A DNA stretch of 64,000 bases from NCBI GenBank assembly GCA_036583965.1, contig JAZBQD010000034.1:5231222-5295221 (forward strand), read 5' to 3'. The position numbers and the translations under genes are program-made. Position 1 is the first letter of the stretch, and every line of letters starts with the position of its first letter. This document shows positions 12,237 through 24,254 of the stretch, piece after piece. The notes under the pieces were generated by a model. It did no database searches. It was given only the letters and a program-made list of their open reading frames with translations, and had not been told where the DNA came from. The DNA is from Prunella strophiata. Lineage: Eukaryota; Chordata; Aves; Passeriformes; Prunellidae.

Positions 12237-15200
12237 ATCTGCTGCCCCATGAACCCAAACCCCCCAGCACAGCAGCAGGGACTGGCATCTCTGCCCCATG
12301 AACCCAAACCCCCCAGCACAGCAGCAGGGACTGGCATCTCTGCCCCATGAACCCAAACCCCCCAGCACAGCAGCAGGGACTGGCATCTCTGCCCCATGAA
12401 CCCAAACCCCCCAGCACAGCAGCAGGGACTGGCATCTCTGCCCCATGAACCCAAACCCCCCAGCACAGCAGCAGGGACTGGCAGCTGTGCCCCATGAACC
12501 CAAACCCCCCAGCACAGCAGCAGGGACTGGCAGCTGTGCCCCATGAACCCAAACCCCCCAGCACAGCAGCAGGGACTGGCATCTCTGCCCCATGAACCCA
12601 AACCCCCCAGCACAGCAGCAGGGACTGGCAGCTGTGCCCCATGAACCCAAACCCCCCAGCACAGCAGCAGGGACTGGCATCTCTGCCCCATGAACCCAAA
12701 CCCCCCAGCACAGCAGCAGGGACTGGCAGCTGTGCCCCATGAACCCAAACCCCCCAGCACAGCACATCTCTGCCCCATGAAACCCAAACCCCCCAGCAGA
12801 GCAACATGGGATTGTGCATCTCTGCCCCATGAACCCAAACCCCCCAGCACAGCAGCAGGGACTGGCAGCTGTGCCCCATGAACCCAAACCCCCCAGCACA
12901 GCAGCAGGGACTGGCAGCTGTGCCCCATGAACCCAAACCCCCCAGCACAGCAGCAGGGACTGGCATCTCTGCCCCATGAACCCAAACCCCCCAGCACAGC
13001 AGCAGGGACTGGCATCTCTGCCCCATGAACCCAAACCCCCCAGCACAGCAGCAGGGACTGGCAGCTGTGCCCCATGAACCCAAACCCCCCAGCACAGCAG
13101 CAGGGACTGGCATCTCTGCCCCATGAACCCAAACCCCCCAGCACAGCAGCAGGGACTGGCAGCTGTGCCCCATGAACCCAAACCCCCCAGCACAGCAGCA
13201 GGGACTGGCATCTCTGCCCCATGAACCCAAACCCCCCAGCACAGCAGCAGGGACTGGCATCTCTGCCCCATGAACCCAAACCCCCCAGCACAGCAGCAGG
13301 GACTGGCATCTCTGCCCCATGAACCCAAACCCCCCAGCACAGCAGCAGGGACTGGCATCTCTGCCCCATGAACCCAAACCCCCCAGCACAGCAGCAGGGA
13401 CTGGCAGCTGTGCCCCATGAACCCAAACCCCCCAGCACAGCAGCAGGGACTGGCATCTCTGCCCCATGAACCCAAACCCCCCAGCACAGCAGCAGGGACT
13501 GGCATCTCTGCCCCATGAACCCAAACCCCCCAGCACAGCAGCAGGGACTGGCATCTCTGCCCCATGAACCCAAACCCCCCAGCACAGCAGCAGGGACTGG
13601 CAGCTGTGCCCCATGAACCCAAACCCCCCAGCACAGCAGCAGGGACTGGCAGCTGTGCCCCATGAACCCAAACCCCCCAGCACAGCAGCAGGGACTGGCA
13701 TCTCTGCCCCATGAACCCAAACCCCCCAGCACAGCAGCAGGGACTGGCATCTCTGCCCCATGAACCCAAACCCCCCAGCACAGCAGCAGGGACTGGCATC
13801 TCTGCCCCATGAACCCAAACCCCCCAGCACAGCAGCAGGGACTGGCATCTCTGCCCCATGAACCCAAACCCCCCAGCACAGCAGCAGGGACTGGCATCTC
13901 TGCCCCATGAACCCAAACCCCCCAGCACAGCAGCAGGGACTGGCATCTCTGCCCCATGAACCCAAACCCCCCAGCACAGCAGCAGGGACTGGCATCTCTG
14001 CCCCATGAACCCAAACCCCCCAGCACAGCAGCAGGGACTGGCATCTCTGCCCCATGAACCCAAACCCCCCAGCACAGCAGCAGGGACTGGCATCTCTGCC
14101 CCATGAACCCAAACCCCCCAGCACAGCAGCAGGGACTGGCATCTCTGCCCCATGAACCCAAACCCCCCAGCACAGCAGCAGGGACTGGCATCTCTGCCCC
14201 ATGAACCCAAACCCCCCAGCACAGCAGCAGGGACTGGCATCTCTGCCCCATGAACCCAAACCCCCCAGCACAGCAGCAGGGACTGGCATCTCTGCCCCAT
14301 GAACCCAAACCCCCCAGCACAGCAGCAGGGACTGGCATCTCTGCCCCATGAACCCAAACCCCCCAGCACAGCAGCAGGGACTGGCATCTCTGCCCCATGA
14401 ACCCAAACCCCCCAGCACAGCAGCAGGGACTGGCATCTCTGCCCCATGAACCCAAACCCCCCAGCACAGCAGCAGGGACTGGCATCTCTGCCCCATGAAC
14501 CCAAACCCCCCAGCACAGCAGCAGGGACTGGCATCTCTGCCCCATGAACCCAAACCCCCCAGCACAGCAGCAGGGACTGGCATCTCTGCCCCATGAACCC
14601 AAACCCCCCAGCACAGCAGCAGGGACTGGCATCTCTGCCCCATGAACCCAAACCCCCCAGCACAGCAGCAGGGACTGGCATCTCTGCCCCATGAACCCAA
14701 ACCCCCCAGCACAGCAGCAGGGACTGGCATCTCTGCCCCATGAACCCAAACCCCCCAGCACAGCAGCAGGGACTGGCATCTCTGCCCCATGAACCCAAAC
14801 CCCCCAGCACAGCAGCAGGGACTGGCATCTCTGCCCCATGAACCCAAACCCCCCAGCACAGCAGCAGGGACTGGCATCTCTGCCCCATGAACCCAAACCC
14901 CCCAGCACAGCAGCAGGGACTGGCATCTCTGCCCCATGAACCCAAACCCCCCAGCACAGCAGCAGGGACTGGCATCTCTGCCCCATGAACCCAAACCCCC
15001 CAGCACAGCAGCAGGGACTGGCATCTCTGCCCCATGAACCCAAACCCCCCAGCACAGCAGCAGGGACTGGCATCTCTGCCCCATGAACCCAAACCCCCCA
15101 GCACAGCAGCAGGGACTGGCATCTCTGCCCCATGAACCCAAACCCCCCAGCACAGCAGCAGGGACTGGCATCTCTGCCCCATGAACCCAAACCCCCCAGC

Positions 15201-15490
15201 ACAGCAGCAGGGACTGGCATCTCTGCCCCATGAACCCAAACCCCCCCAGCACAGCAGCAGGGATTGGCATCTTGCCCCATGAACCCAAACCCCCCAGCAA
15301 CAGCAGCAGGGACTGCACTCTCTGCCCCATGAACCCCAAACCCCCCCCAGCACAGCAGCAGGGACTGGCATCTCTGCCCCATGAACCCAAACCCCCCAGC
15401 ACAGCAGCATCTCTGCCCCATGAACCCAAACCCCCCCAGCACAGCAGCAGGGACTGGCATCTCTGCCCCATGAACCCAAACCCCCCCAGC
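12237..15490. repeat. 49-bp minisatellite, about 66 copies
   Basis: The unit starts CTGCCCCATGAACCCAAAC, continues with a C-run and AGCACAGCAGCAGGG, and ends ACTGGCATCT. Two variants differ at the end: GGCATCTCTG (common) and GGCAGCTGTG (11 copies, all between 12,479 and 13,660). A truncated and a degenerate unit lie near 12,760-12,830, and the right edge (15,230-15,490) has indels. From about 13,690 to 15,230 some 31 units are identical. The minus strand of a unit has no stop in any frame and 49 is 1 mod 3, hence three overlapping open frames over 1,100 codons. Confidence 0.98.
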
Positions 15491-17059
15491 CAGGGCTGCC
15501 ACTGCCTCCCACCCACCCGTGGCTCTCCCCACCCCCTCCTCCTCTCTGAAAAGGTCACCCCTCTGTGCCTGGCAACAGGAGCAGCAGGCATGGCTGATGG
15601 ATGTGTCACAGCTGCCACCACGCTGGCACAAAGGCCAGCACCAGGGATGTGACAGACCTGACACAGAGCCACGTGTCCCATGTGTCCCCAGCTGTGCCTG
15701 GCACCGTGCATGGCACTGAGCTGATGCCCTCTCCCCCTCCCAAACCCCACAGCTCACAGGTTTGCAGTCATCCTTTTGTCACTCTGGCAGAGGGGTGTGG
15801 GCACAAGGGATGGAGCCTGCGTGCCCTCAGCAGCAGAGCAAGGTGGATGTCCTGAGGGGTGAGCGAAAGTGGGAATTCCTACAGGGAAATCTTTGCTGAT
15901 GGCAGATGGGAATCAGCAGATGTGCCTCTGGTGCAGTGGCCAGAGTCAAGATTGTCTGAACTGTACCAAGAAAGGGTCAGGGTGGATTTTGGGAGAGGTT
16001 CTTCCCCCAGAGGGTGCTGGCACTGCCCAGGCTCCCCAGGGAATGGGCACAGCCCCAAGGCTGCCAGAGCTCCAGGAGAGCTTGGACAGCACTCCAGGGA
16101 TGCCCAGGGTGGGATTGTTGGGGGTCTGTGCAGGGACAGGATTTGGATCTTTGTGGGCCTCTTCCAACTCAAAAGAGTTTATAATTCTATGAACTCTGCA
16201 TGAAGTAACTTTTTTCAGCCCTACTGGTACCTGCTCTCTGAGGTCTTTTCCAAGATTCCCTCAGTCCTCAAGACTATAGTGGCCAGAACACATTTGTCTT
16301 AAATCACCCTTCAGAAATGCCACTTTTCCTTCTGTCCACTGCAAAGAACCTCTTCACAAGAGCAGATCAATTGTTATGCCATTTTAAATGGCACAGAAAA
16401 CACTTTCTCTGCACACAATTTCCTGCTGTCACCTGGGGAGGTCCATAGGCAGCACCACTGGAATTCCAGCTCCCACACTTGGCTCCTGCAGGTATTTCAG
16501 CCCCTGCCAAGGAGCTCTAACTGGTGGTGCAGGTATCTACAAGGTTTTTCACCCACAGATGCCAAGGATCCAAAGCTGGAGCCTCACTCTCCAAATTCCT
16601 CTGCACTGCTCTGGGGCAGGAAGCATTGCTCACACCTGGATGCAACAACTCCAGTTGAGCACTAAAATGCTTTTTAGTGAAACAGGCATGAAAAGTGTGA
16701 TCAAATGTGAGAACTTGTACATCATCCAGAAGGCAGATGCTGGCCAGCTTCTGAAGGCAAATTCCACACCTCACCCCACTCTGGTCTGGCTGGAGCCAGC
16801 TCCAGGAACACATCCTTCCTGAGGGAATGTGCACAGAGCAGGACAGCCCTCCTCTGCCAGCTGCTCCCCTCCCACGGGGGCAGGAGACAACCTCTGCACA
16901 GGCACATTCTTCTTCTATCTTTGATTGTTGCTAAAAATAATCTGTAGAGCAGCATGGCTCAGCCTGTTCTCACCACTGCTCACTGCAGGGTGAAGTCCAA
17001 AATGCAATTCCATGTGCAGGGTGCTGCTGCTCCCCCAGGGGCGCGTGGGTGGTGGGGGG
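15491..17059. other. Intergenic flanks of a CR1 copy
   Basis: Apart from the CR1 at 15,880-16,195, no exon or array is visible. Confidence 0.5.
15880..16195 (+). mobile_element. CR1 LINE 3' fragment, sense
   Basis: A CR1 variant with GGTGCTGGCACTGCCCAGGC, GCTTGGACAGCACTCCAGGG and a tail of CTCTTCCAACTC...ATAATTCTATGA, the CR1 3' terminal motif. Same subfamily as the pieces at 40.3 and 55.9 kb. Confidence 0.88.
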
Positions 17060-18462
17060 CTGAAAAGGAAGGGTGAATTTGGGAGGAGGGTAAAGAAAGG
17101 CATGGAAAAGGGAGAAAAGAGGGAGAAGACAAGGGAGGGGGAGGAGAGAGAAAGGCCCTCCCTTCGTTCCACTCTAATCCCTCCCTCTCCTTTCGATCTC
17201 TTCTTCTCCTCCAATTCCCCACTCCTTTAGAGTCTAGCTCTTTTTATTTGTTCAATCTCTTACCCCAAATTCCTCCATCCCCAACCCCGTTCGCTCCCCA
17301 TTTCATATCGCTTTTTTTTGGCCCCCGAAAATTAACTTCTTTAAAATCATTCGTCATTGTCCCCGTTTATAACTCTCTTGAATTCTCTGTATCCAATCCC
17401 TCCTTTGCCATCGGGTTTCGACCAACCACCTACCCCCCGCCTTGTGCCTCTCTTCTGCCATTTCTACGTTCCTCTCTTCTTTATTTCTCTTCACTCCCGC
17501 ATCGCAATCTTTCCTAGGTTCGGATTGACATTCCTCGCCTCTACTCTTCCTTATCATTCCTCTCTCCCTTTTCGCCTTGTTAATCTCCTCTTCCCACGTG
17601 CGGGCCCCCGTCTACGGCACCTCGCTGGTGCTCTCCTCGTCCTTCAGTTGAATCCTGCCTATGATGCTCCCGGCGCAAAGCGCATTCCCTGTTGCTCACA
17701 TCATGGCTTTTTTTTAACTAGAAGCTCCCATCAGACGAGGAGAGGAGAAAAACGGGGAAGAGCGAATCTTCCCGGGCTCCTGTCGGTATCTCTCCGTCGC
17801 TTGCTACAAGGTTTCCGACCGCCCCCTGGGTTTGTCGCGTCCTTGGATCCTCCCAGTCGGGCTCATGCCCTGTCTGTGCTGAGCTGTCCCGGTCCCCGGC
17901 CCGCTGCATTACTCCTTTCCCTTTCCCCTGCTTCTCGTCATGGTTTTATTCCCTTTTTTTCTATCCCTGCATTTCCACTCCTATAATTTTCTGACAACTT
18001 GTTCCTCCTGGTTCCCCTGTCTTTTTTTCTTAACCGTGTGTTTGTATCCTTCGGATTTTGCAACCCTCTTGTCCTCCCTCTTTGCCTCCCCGTCTGCCTT
18101 CTCTATTTCCTCTTTACGGGTCTGCTTCATGATGTTACGGAGCCCCCTCCCCCCTGCGAGACGCCCCCCCAGCCCCCCCCCCCCCCCCCGGTGACCGCTC
18201 CCCCCCGGCTAGTCATGAACCTAGCGTGGACAGGCCTCGTCACCTCGGCTCTGTCCCCTGACTCGCTGCTCCACGGACGAGCAGGATTTCCCCTGCCCCG
18301 TTTTTTCATCTTTCTTCCTCGTGTGCCCTCCCACTCTTGCTCATCCCCTTTCTTTTTCGTTCCTCGCTCTGCTTCGGAGACGCAGAGCATTCGCGGCTCT
18401 GACGGATATGCTCCTCCCTTCTGTCAGTTCCACCCGGCGCCACAATATTTATTTTATTTAAG
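17060..18462. other. Anomalous pyrimidine-rich, CpG-containing block
   Basis: For 1.4 kb the plus strand is mostly C and T, with purine-rich patches only at 17,060-17,150 and 17,725-17,760. CpG is not depleted, no repeat unit can be found, and a C-run sits at 18,174-18,190. It looks like none of the flanking bird sequence and ends abruptly at the AT-rich ashwin block. Either it is a polypyrimidine/CpG-island region with poor consensus accuracy or a real low-complexity tract. No gene can be supported in it. Confidence 0.6.
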
Positions 18463-18631
18463 TTTTGAAGCATATCATAGTTAGAATATTAATCCACATT
18501 TACTGTTTCTTCATCTATTATATGTTTTCTTCAGGGGTAGGAGAAAATTAAGTTTCACTACTTCATGTCATGGATATGCTATTTTTTATCATCTAACGAG
18601 TTTATGTGAATTTTATGGTTTGTATTTTCAG

Positions 18632-19016
18632 GTGTTGTTTACAACAGTGGAGGTTTAAGGAAACGGCCGCGAATTGTATTTGATGGGAACTCGACAAAGA
18701 CAAGCATAAAGGTGAAGAAAAAGACGGAGAACGGAGACTGCCGATCGCCTGATTGAAAGCCTCCTCCAGCGGGGGAAGCACCCAACACCGTCAGGAGATG
18801 TCAGCTCCTTCAAATGCCTCAACATACTTTAAGCAGCCGTTGTCAGAGGACGCTAGAGGGGGAATAAAGGAACAATGAGGATCAGCAGAACAATGATTTC
18901 AAAGACTGACAGCAGTTGTGTGACTGTCGTCTGAAGTTTACCCTTGTCTCCAATAGCAGGACTACTGTTGTGAAAGTTACAGAGGGTTCTGTTACAAAAG
19001 AGAATCTGATTTGCGG
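18632..19016 (+). other. Ashwin exon-3-like segment
   Basis: The acceptor TGTATTTTCAG ends at 18631. The frame [19 protein letters not shown] continues to TENGD and breaks at TGA 18754. Shifted frames recover KPPP, SNASTYFKQPLS and GTTVVKVTEGS before a weak donor G|GTTAGT at 19017. The right boundary is tentative. Confidence 0.7.
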
Positions 19017-21217
19017 GTTAGTTTGTGCCAGAATCTGTTTTTGCAGCTTTCTCTTTTTTTAGTTGAGATTTACAGGAGCCCAAGTTATAGAGCTTGAGAG
19101 AGTTGTAAGGATGATTTTATTTGGAGTAGTAGTAAAGTAGAGTATTAGCAAACGTGAGTATTTAGAAAATGTAGATAGTTTTGGGAATATACAACAAAAG
19201 AAATTTGTGTTGTCAGTAGGGAGTTTCTGTGTAGGTAATGGTGACTGAGTGTAGCTGCCAGATTGGGGAGGGGACAAAGAAAACAAGTGGTTAGTTTTGA
19301 CCAATGGTGTGTTTACAGGGCTTCTTGTCAATGAGCAAGGAAACATGGGCAGCTCTTAAAAACATGCTACAATGTAGAACATAGTTTTTTTAACACTTGT
19401 GTTGAGTCCTCATGGATACAAATGAAGGAGTAGTGTTCAATTGCACTGGAATATGGGAATATCTCAATAAATGCGGGGCTTCAAAGGAGGAAATAGAACT
19501 AATCTATTCTCAGTTGAACAGCAGGGGAGGGGGAGCTTAGCTATACAGGTGCAGTTAGATTGATTAGAATTTTCCCAAATGAGACACTGAACTGGTTTTC
19601 TTCAATATTGCCTCATGCGATCAATTAAAATATTCATTAATAATATATAAAAATCCTTTAATGAAAGAATGGAGGTAAATTTTGCGCATTGATTGGACAT
19701 TCCATCAGACTTCAGTTTTTTAAATTGCGTCCCAAAACACATGGCCTGTTGTTGAAAGACAGCTTTAGCAGCTTTTAAAAGAATCATGGCTGAGGCTCTG
19801 AATGGAATTTATGCTTGAGAGGAGTGTTTCCTACTACCAGTATTACTAACTTCTTTCAGTATTTAGAGCACTTCCAAGTATTGGTCAGATCTGAACCTAC
19901 AGAGCTTTTGAAACTTGTTTAGTATACACCTCATAGCTTCTTTGTATTTAATTTAAATGTCCTGTAGACACAATGATGACATTTTTAAGTGTCCCTGTGT
20001 GACTGACACTCAAATGGTACTGACTTCTGACATTTGACTTTCTACATTAGCCACAGTTTAGGTTGTTCCAGTTAATACCTGTAAGTTCAGTCATGCCTTG
20101 GTTGGATGCTGGTCAGTAAGATGTGTTTTGTGAAGGTAGGCACGGTGTTCTATGGATGTTATTCTACTATCTGAAATTGAAATAAATGTGCTATTGAACA
20201 GAAAGTGATGCTGTCAGGAAGAATCAGTGTACTTGGCAGATGCCTGTAAAGCCTGATCTATTTTTTGGTTTGTAATGTAATGACAGTTAAAAGACCAATT
20301 GGTCTCCAAGCAAGAGTGACTCTATTGCCTTGACATTCAAGAAAAATTAATGAATAGCACAGAACTATCTCTCTTATCTTTGGGTCTAATTCCCTTAAAC
20401 CTTTGAATGATTGCAGTCCACAGGATTCCTATAAATAAACTAACACTGAAAGTCTTTAAAGAGAAGAGCGATTTCTAGATTGTGCTCTCTGAACCAGTGT
20501 GTTGCAGTATGTTCTTGAAAATTCATATGCTTGTCTTTACTCTGCTTATGTGAACTATTAAAGCTCTAATCTTTCAGATTTTTAAAAATTATTATTTTAG
20601 ATTACAAAAGGGAATTATTTTACCACTTTATCTGCCATTGCTTGCTTTGGGCTTTCTTGATTTTTACAGGTTTCTTTGGGCAGGGGAACTTGAAAGACGA
20701 GCTCATATGAGGCTTTGGCAATTATTTCTCTTCTTTTTATCCAGGTCATTACATAGGAAGACCAAATTTTCTTTTTATTTTTTTAACGTTTTACTATTGA
20801 CAAAAGTAAATTGTTTTCCTAGTTGTGTTATTTTGGGATTTTTTCCTTATACAATTCCATTTCAACAAGTATTTTAAGAAGACAATCTCAAATAACTTGA
20901 GAAGTATATTTTGAAACTCAATATAGGCCTGTTTCTAAGCTGCATAACTGAAAGAAATTTTTGAATCTTTGAGAATATTTAATTGTAGGTTGCTGAAATC
21001 CAAAACACATGTATGATTGCAGGTAGTTAAATTCATTGTCTATTTTTATCTTCACCAGAAAATTCTGTGATTATTTACTTTCCCACAAGATGGCAATAGA
21101 AGCTGTTGGTGTAGCCTGTAGCTGAATACTGTAATAGTACCAGATTGAAATATGTTAGATTAATGACTGTTTGCAGAGTATCTCTAAGAAATAATTATGT
21201 ATTTTCTTGTATTCCAG
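19017..21217 (+). other. Intron between ashwin-like exons
   Basis: 2.2 kb of AT-rich sequence without recognisable genes, arrays or CR1. It begins at a weak GTTAGT donor and ends in a good polypyrimidine tract and CAG. Confidence 0.5.
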
Positions 21218-21275
21218 AATGACCTAAAGCCTTCGGAAGCAAAGAAAGAAAATCCAGCATGTTACATGGCCATGA
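21218..21275 (+). other. Ashwin terminal coding exon-like segment
   Basis: The acceptor TTGTATTCCAG is followed by NDLKPSEAKK. A single extra base near 21248 moves the frame to KIQHVTWP and TGA (21273-21275). The match to the ashwin C-terminus NNLKPPQAKRKIQHVTWP is unambiguous apart from that base. Confidence 0.85.
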
Positions 21276-22755
21276 AGTAGCTAATGGTGCTCGAAACATA
21301 AATATTGCTTCCATATTTTCAAATAGATAGGTCATATTTAAACAGTTTAAATAAAATTATTTTAAAATTTACAGACTTACAGAGATTCAGATTGCTGTGA
21401 AGTTTTAACAAGTTTAACAATTCCCTGTTGTAAGCTGGAGTCACTATCACCAGTCACCTTAAAAGTACCCACTCTTGTACACCAAGTAGTTAATTACTTC
21501 TTTAAAAGGTGGTGATATTACACTATACTAAACCCTCCACTCTTAGTTTTCAAGATTATTATAGTTCATCTCCTCCATGTCACTGTGATTCACACATTGT
21601 TTCACTAAGATTCAGTTTTATACCACATCTGATTAAATAGTTAAAATAGCTATTGAAATTTAGAGTGATCCCTAGAGCCTTGTTGGCTTTAAATGGTCAT
21701 TAATTTAGGGAGAACATGACCATTTCTGCTGATAGGATAGTCTACAGATTTTTTTTTCCTTTTTGTTGCACAGGAGTGTTAGAATTTGCAGTGCAAGTTA
21801 GGTTGGTAATAAGAGATGAACTATTTTAACAGCATTACTTCAATTGAAGGTTTCTCTTGATATATGAAACAAGGAATGCACAGATGGAAATACGTGACTA
21901 GACTGTTTGATATGAAACTTCGAGAGGAAGTAGTGAGTGGATTAGTGCCATGTTCTCTTAACTACACAGGCATATTTTTTGCATGCATAAGTGTAAAAAT
22001 GTGCCAGTGTAGGAAATTTGATTGTTTTCCTGGTTGCAATCATGCTTATTTATAAAAGTATGGGGAAAACCAATGGAATGCAGACCAGTACTTTCTCAGC
22101 CTACAGACAGTTGAAGAGGGATGTGGATAAGAAACAAGAAGTACCTTGAGAGCTTTAACACATGTAATTGCACTCTATAAAAAAACCCACAACATGTTTT
22201 CCCATTCCTTTGATAATTTGAAGTGGATTTTGTGTTTCATTGGATTTATTGGTAGTGCCCTCACAGGCAAAAATCAATTAAGTTTAATGAAACCATTTTT
22301 ATTGAAACTCACTGGCTCAGGATGAGCCAGTTTATATCATTTTAATATGGATGGTAAATAAAAATAATACAATGCTCCCAGACTGGTACACCAAAAGATC
22401 AAACTTCTGAATCCACTTAGTTAACCCAAGTAAAAGAAGCTTGGATTATCTGAAAGCTTTTTTACAATTTTACATTGTTTATTGAAACCAACAACGGTAT
22501 CTTAGTTCTTTACAGAATTTCCTTCCATTCATTCACTTTATGATTAAAGAGGCACTTCTCGAATGCTGTAATGTAGAATGTGTGTTTTGAATGCGTGTTC
22601 TCTTTCCCTTTTCGTAACACTTGTGCAGATTTTTTTACTTGGTACAGCAGACTTTAATGTACTGGTACTTTTTTATGTAAAGACTGTCTTTTAAGTAGCC
22701 TTATCCTATTTAATAAATTAAATTAAAAGGCAAATAAACAGTGCTGCCTTGTTTA
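21276..22755 (+). other. Putative ashwin 3' UTR
   Basis: AT-rich sequence follows the ashwin stop. Canonical AATAAA signals lie at 21350-21355, 22712-22717 and 22733-22738, so the UTR may be short (about 80 nt) or long (about 1.5 kb). No CR1 is seen, unlike the rest of the window. Confidence 0.45.
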
Positions 22756-23192
22756 TGAGAAGTAATTAGGCTTATAATTTTATACAGTATATTTCATAGA
22801 CTGACTAACAGCACTTAAAGGTAAAAGGTCATAGCTGCTCTTGCAGCTGTAAGCAGCAGTTGGGTATCACTTGAAGTGCTGGTTTTTGCCCTTGTGTAAC
22901 AGTCTGTGGGATTCTGTTTGTGACGGCTTCCTGTCAGTGTTCCTAGAGGTCAGGTTATATTTTGTTGTTCCAGTTGGCTAGGAGCATTGTGTGTTGGTAG
23001 CTGTTAAGGAGGGATATGCAGAACTGAGCTGGAATATTAACATGATGCTGCTCTTGGATGGTAGCAGTCCCTGTTTTTCCAGGCTGGCAATCTTTCCAGC
23101 CTTGCGGTTTCACCTACTTTCCCCCAAACTGGGGCCATTTTACTATCCATTGGGAAGGCAAGGTGCAAGCTGTGCTGCTCCTACTGCCTTCT
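22756..23192. other. Unique sequence after ashwin block
   Basis: No gene or repeat seen. Base composition shifts from AT-rich towards the window's usual GC-rich state. Confidence 0.45.
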
Positions 23193-23700
23193 TAGAATCA
23201 TCAAGGTTGGGGAAACTTTCAAGATCATCAAGTCCAACCTTCAGCTGAATTCCACATGCACACTAAGTTGTATTACAAAGCACCATGTCCTGTGTTTTTT
23301 TTTGACACTTCCAGGGATGGTGGGTGACTTCACCATCCCTGGGAGGCACTGTTTCCCTGCTTTACCACATCCAGTCAAGAAAATTTTCTTAATACGCGGC
23401 CTGAACTTCCTTGTCAAAATTGAAGGCTGTTTCCTTCCCCTTTCCTTATCACAGGCCTGTGCCTGATAGAAGAGACCAAGCCCCACTTTTGTTATGATCT
23501 CTCTTTCAGGCAGTTGTAGAGAGCAGTCAGGTCTCACCTCAGCCTCTTTTCTCCAGGCTAAGCAACTTCCAGCTTCAGCCCCTTCACCAGCTCCGTTTCC
23601 TTCTCTGGACACACTCCAGCACCTCTGTCCTGCTTGTAGTGAGGGGCCTAAAACTGAGCAACATGACTCAAGATGTGGCTTCTCATCAGTGCCAAGTACA
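23193..23700 (-). mobile_element. CR1 LINE fragment, antisense
   Basis: Begins TAGAATCATCAAGGTTGGGG and GATCATCAAGTCCAACC, the reverse complement of a CR1 end. Diverged further right (TTTCTCCAGGCTAAGCAAC). It marks where CR1-containing sequence resumes after the ashwin block. Confidence 0.8.
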
Positions 23701-24254
23701 GGGGCACTACCCCTTTAGCTCAAAGGAATCTTTCTTCTTTCAGCAAAGTATACTAGAGCAGAGCTGCAGCATGCTGGGGATTGGCAACCCCTGAGGGGGA
23801 GAGTGAGGTGTTTGCCCTCCTTCAGAAGTGTGGATTAAAGAGGGATTTTTGTGGCTGTTTGCTACAGTTCATCATGGAATGAAATCACCAAGGGATAGAA
23901 TTCACTGAGTTCTGATTAGCACAGTGTGTACTTCAAAAATGTCAGCCAGCCCAGTTCTTCAAATGGTTGTGCAATAAACTATCTGATCTGATAACATCTG
24001 TTTAAGGATGTTGATAATGAAGTGGACATTAAACCTGTTGGCACCTTGCACTTGGTACCAAGAGACTAACTCAGGAGTGGTGGCAGAAACTAGGAGCAAA
24101 CTTTCCCTAGACTGTAGCACACAAAATATATTTCCTAATCTTAATTTCACTCTGAAGATTCCTGTGGAGCTGTGACATATTTCTTTCCTCCTTTTTCTGA
24201 ACACAAATTGAATTCCATCTGGAAGGTGTGCTGGACTGTGCATCGAATAACATG
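23701..24254. other. Unique sequence up to the assembly gap
   Basis: No exon or repeat recognised in the last 550 bp before the run of N. Confidence 0.5.

Larger units (their letters stand above)
18632..21275 (+). pseudogene. C2orf49: Ashwin (C2orf49) 3' exons, frame-disrupted
   Basis: Two exon-like segments with splice acceptors match the C-terminal half of ashwin, a metazoan subunit of the RTCB tRNA-ligase complex. Segment 1 reads [13 protein letters not shown]...[13 protein letters not shown]; human ashwin has DGLRKRPLIVFDG and TSIKVKKTENGD. Segment 2 reads NDLKPSEAKK and then, one base out of frame, KIQHVTWP and TGA, the invariant ashwin C-terminus. A premature TGA lies at 18754-18756, and further frame changes are needed to reach a GTTVVKV stretch matching GTTPVKL. 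The intron is retained, so this is not a processed copy. In human this gene is not near DUSP1. It is either a duplicated pseudogene or a misplaced contig with base errors. Exons 1-2 were not found. Confidence 0.8.

Noticed and set aside
12237..15490. CRISPR-like repeat array
   Set aside because: Units are contiguous and nearly identical with no unique spacers, and the genome is vertebrate.
12096..15757. Three overlapping minus-strand open frames of about 1,140-1,210 codons
   Set aside because: They are translations of the 49-bp tandem repeat in three frames. The unit lacks stops on that strand and its length is 1 mod 3, so openness carries no coding information.
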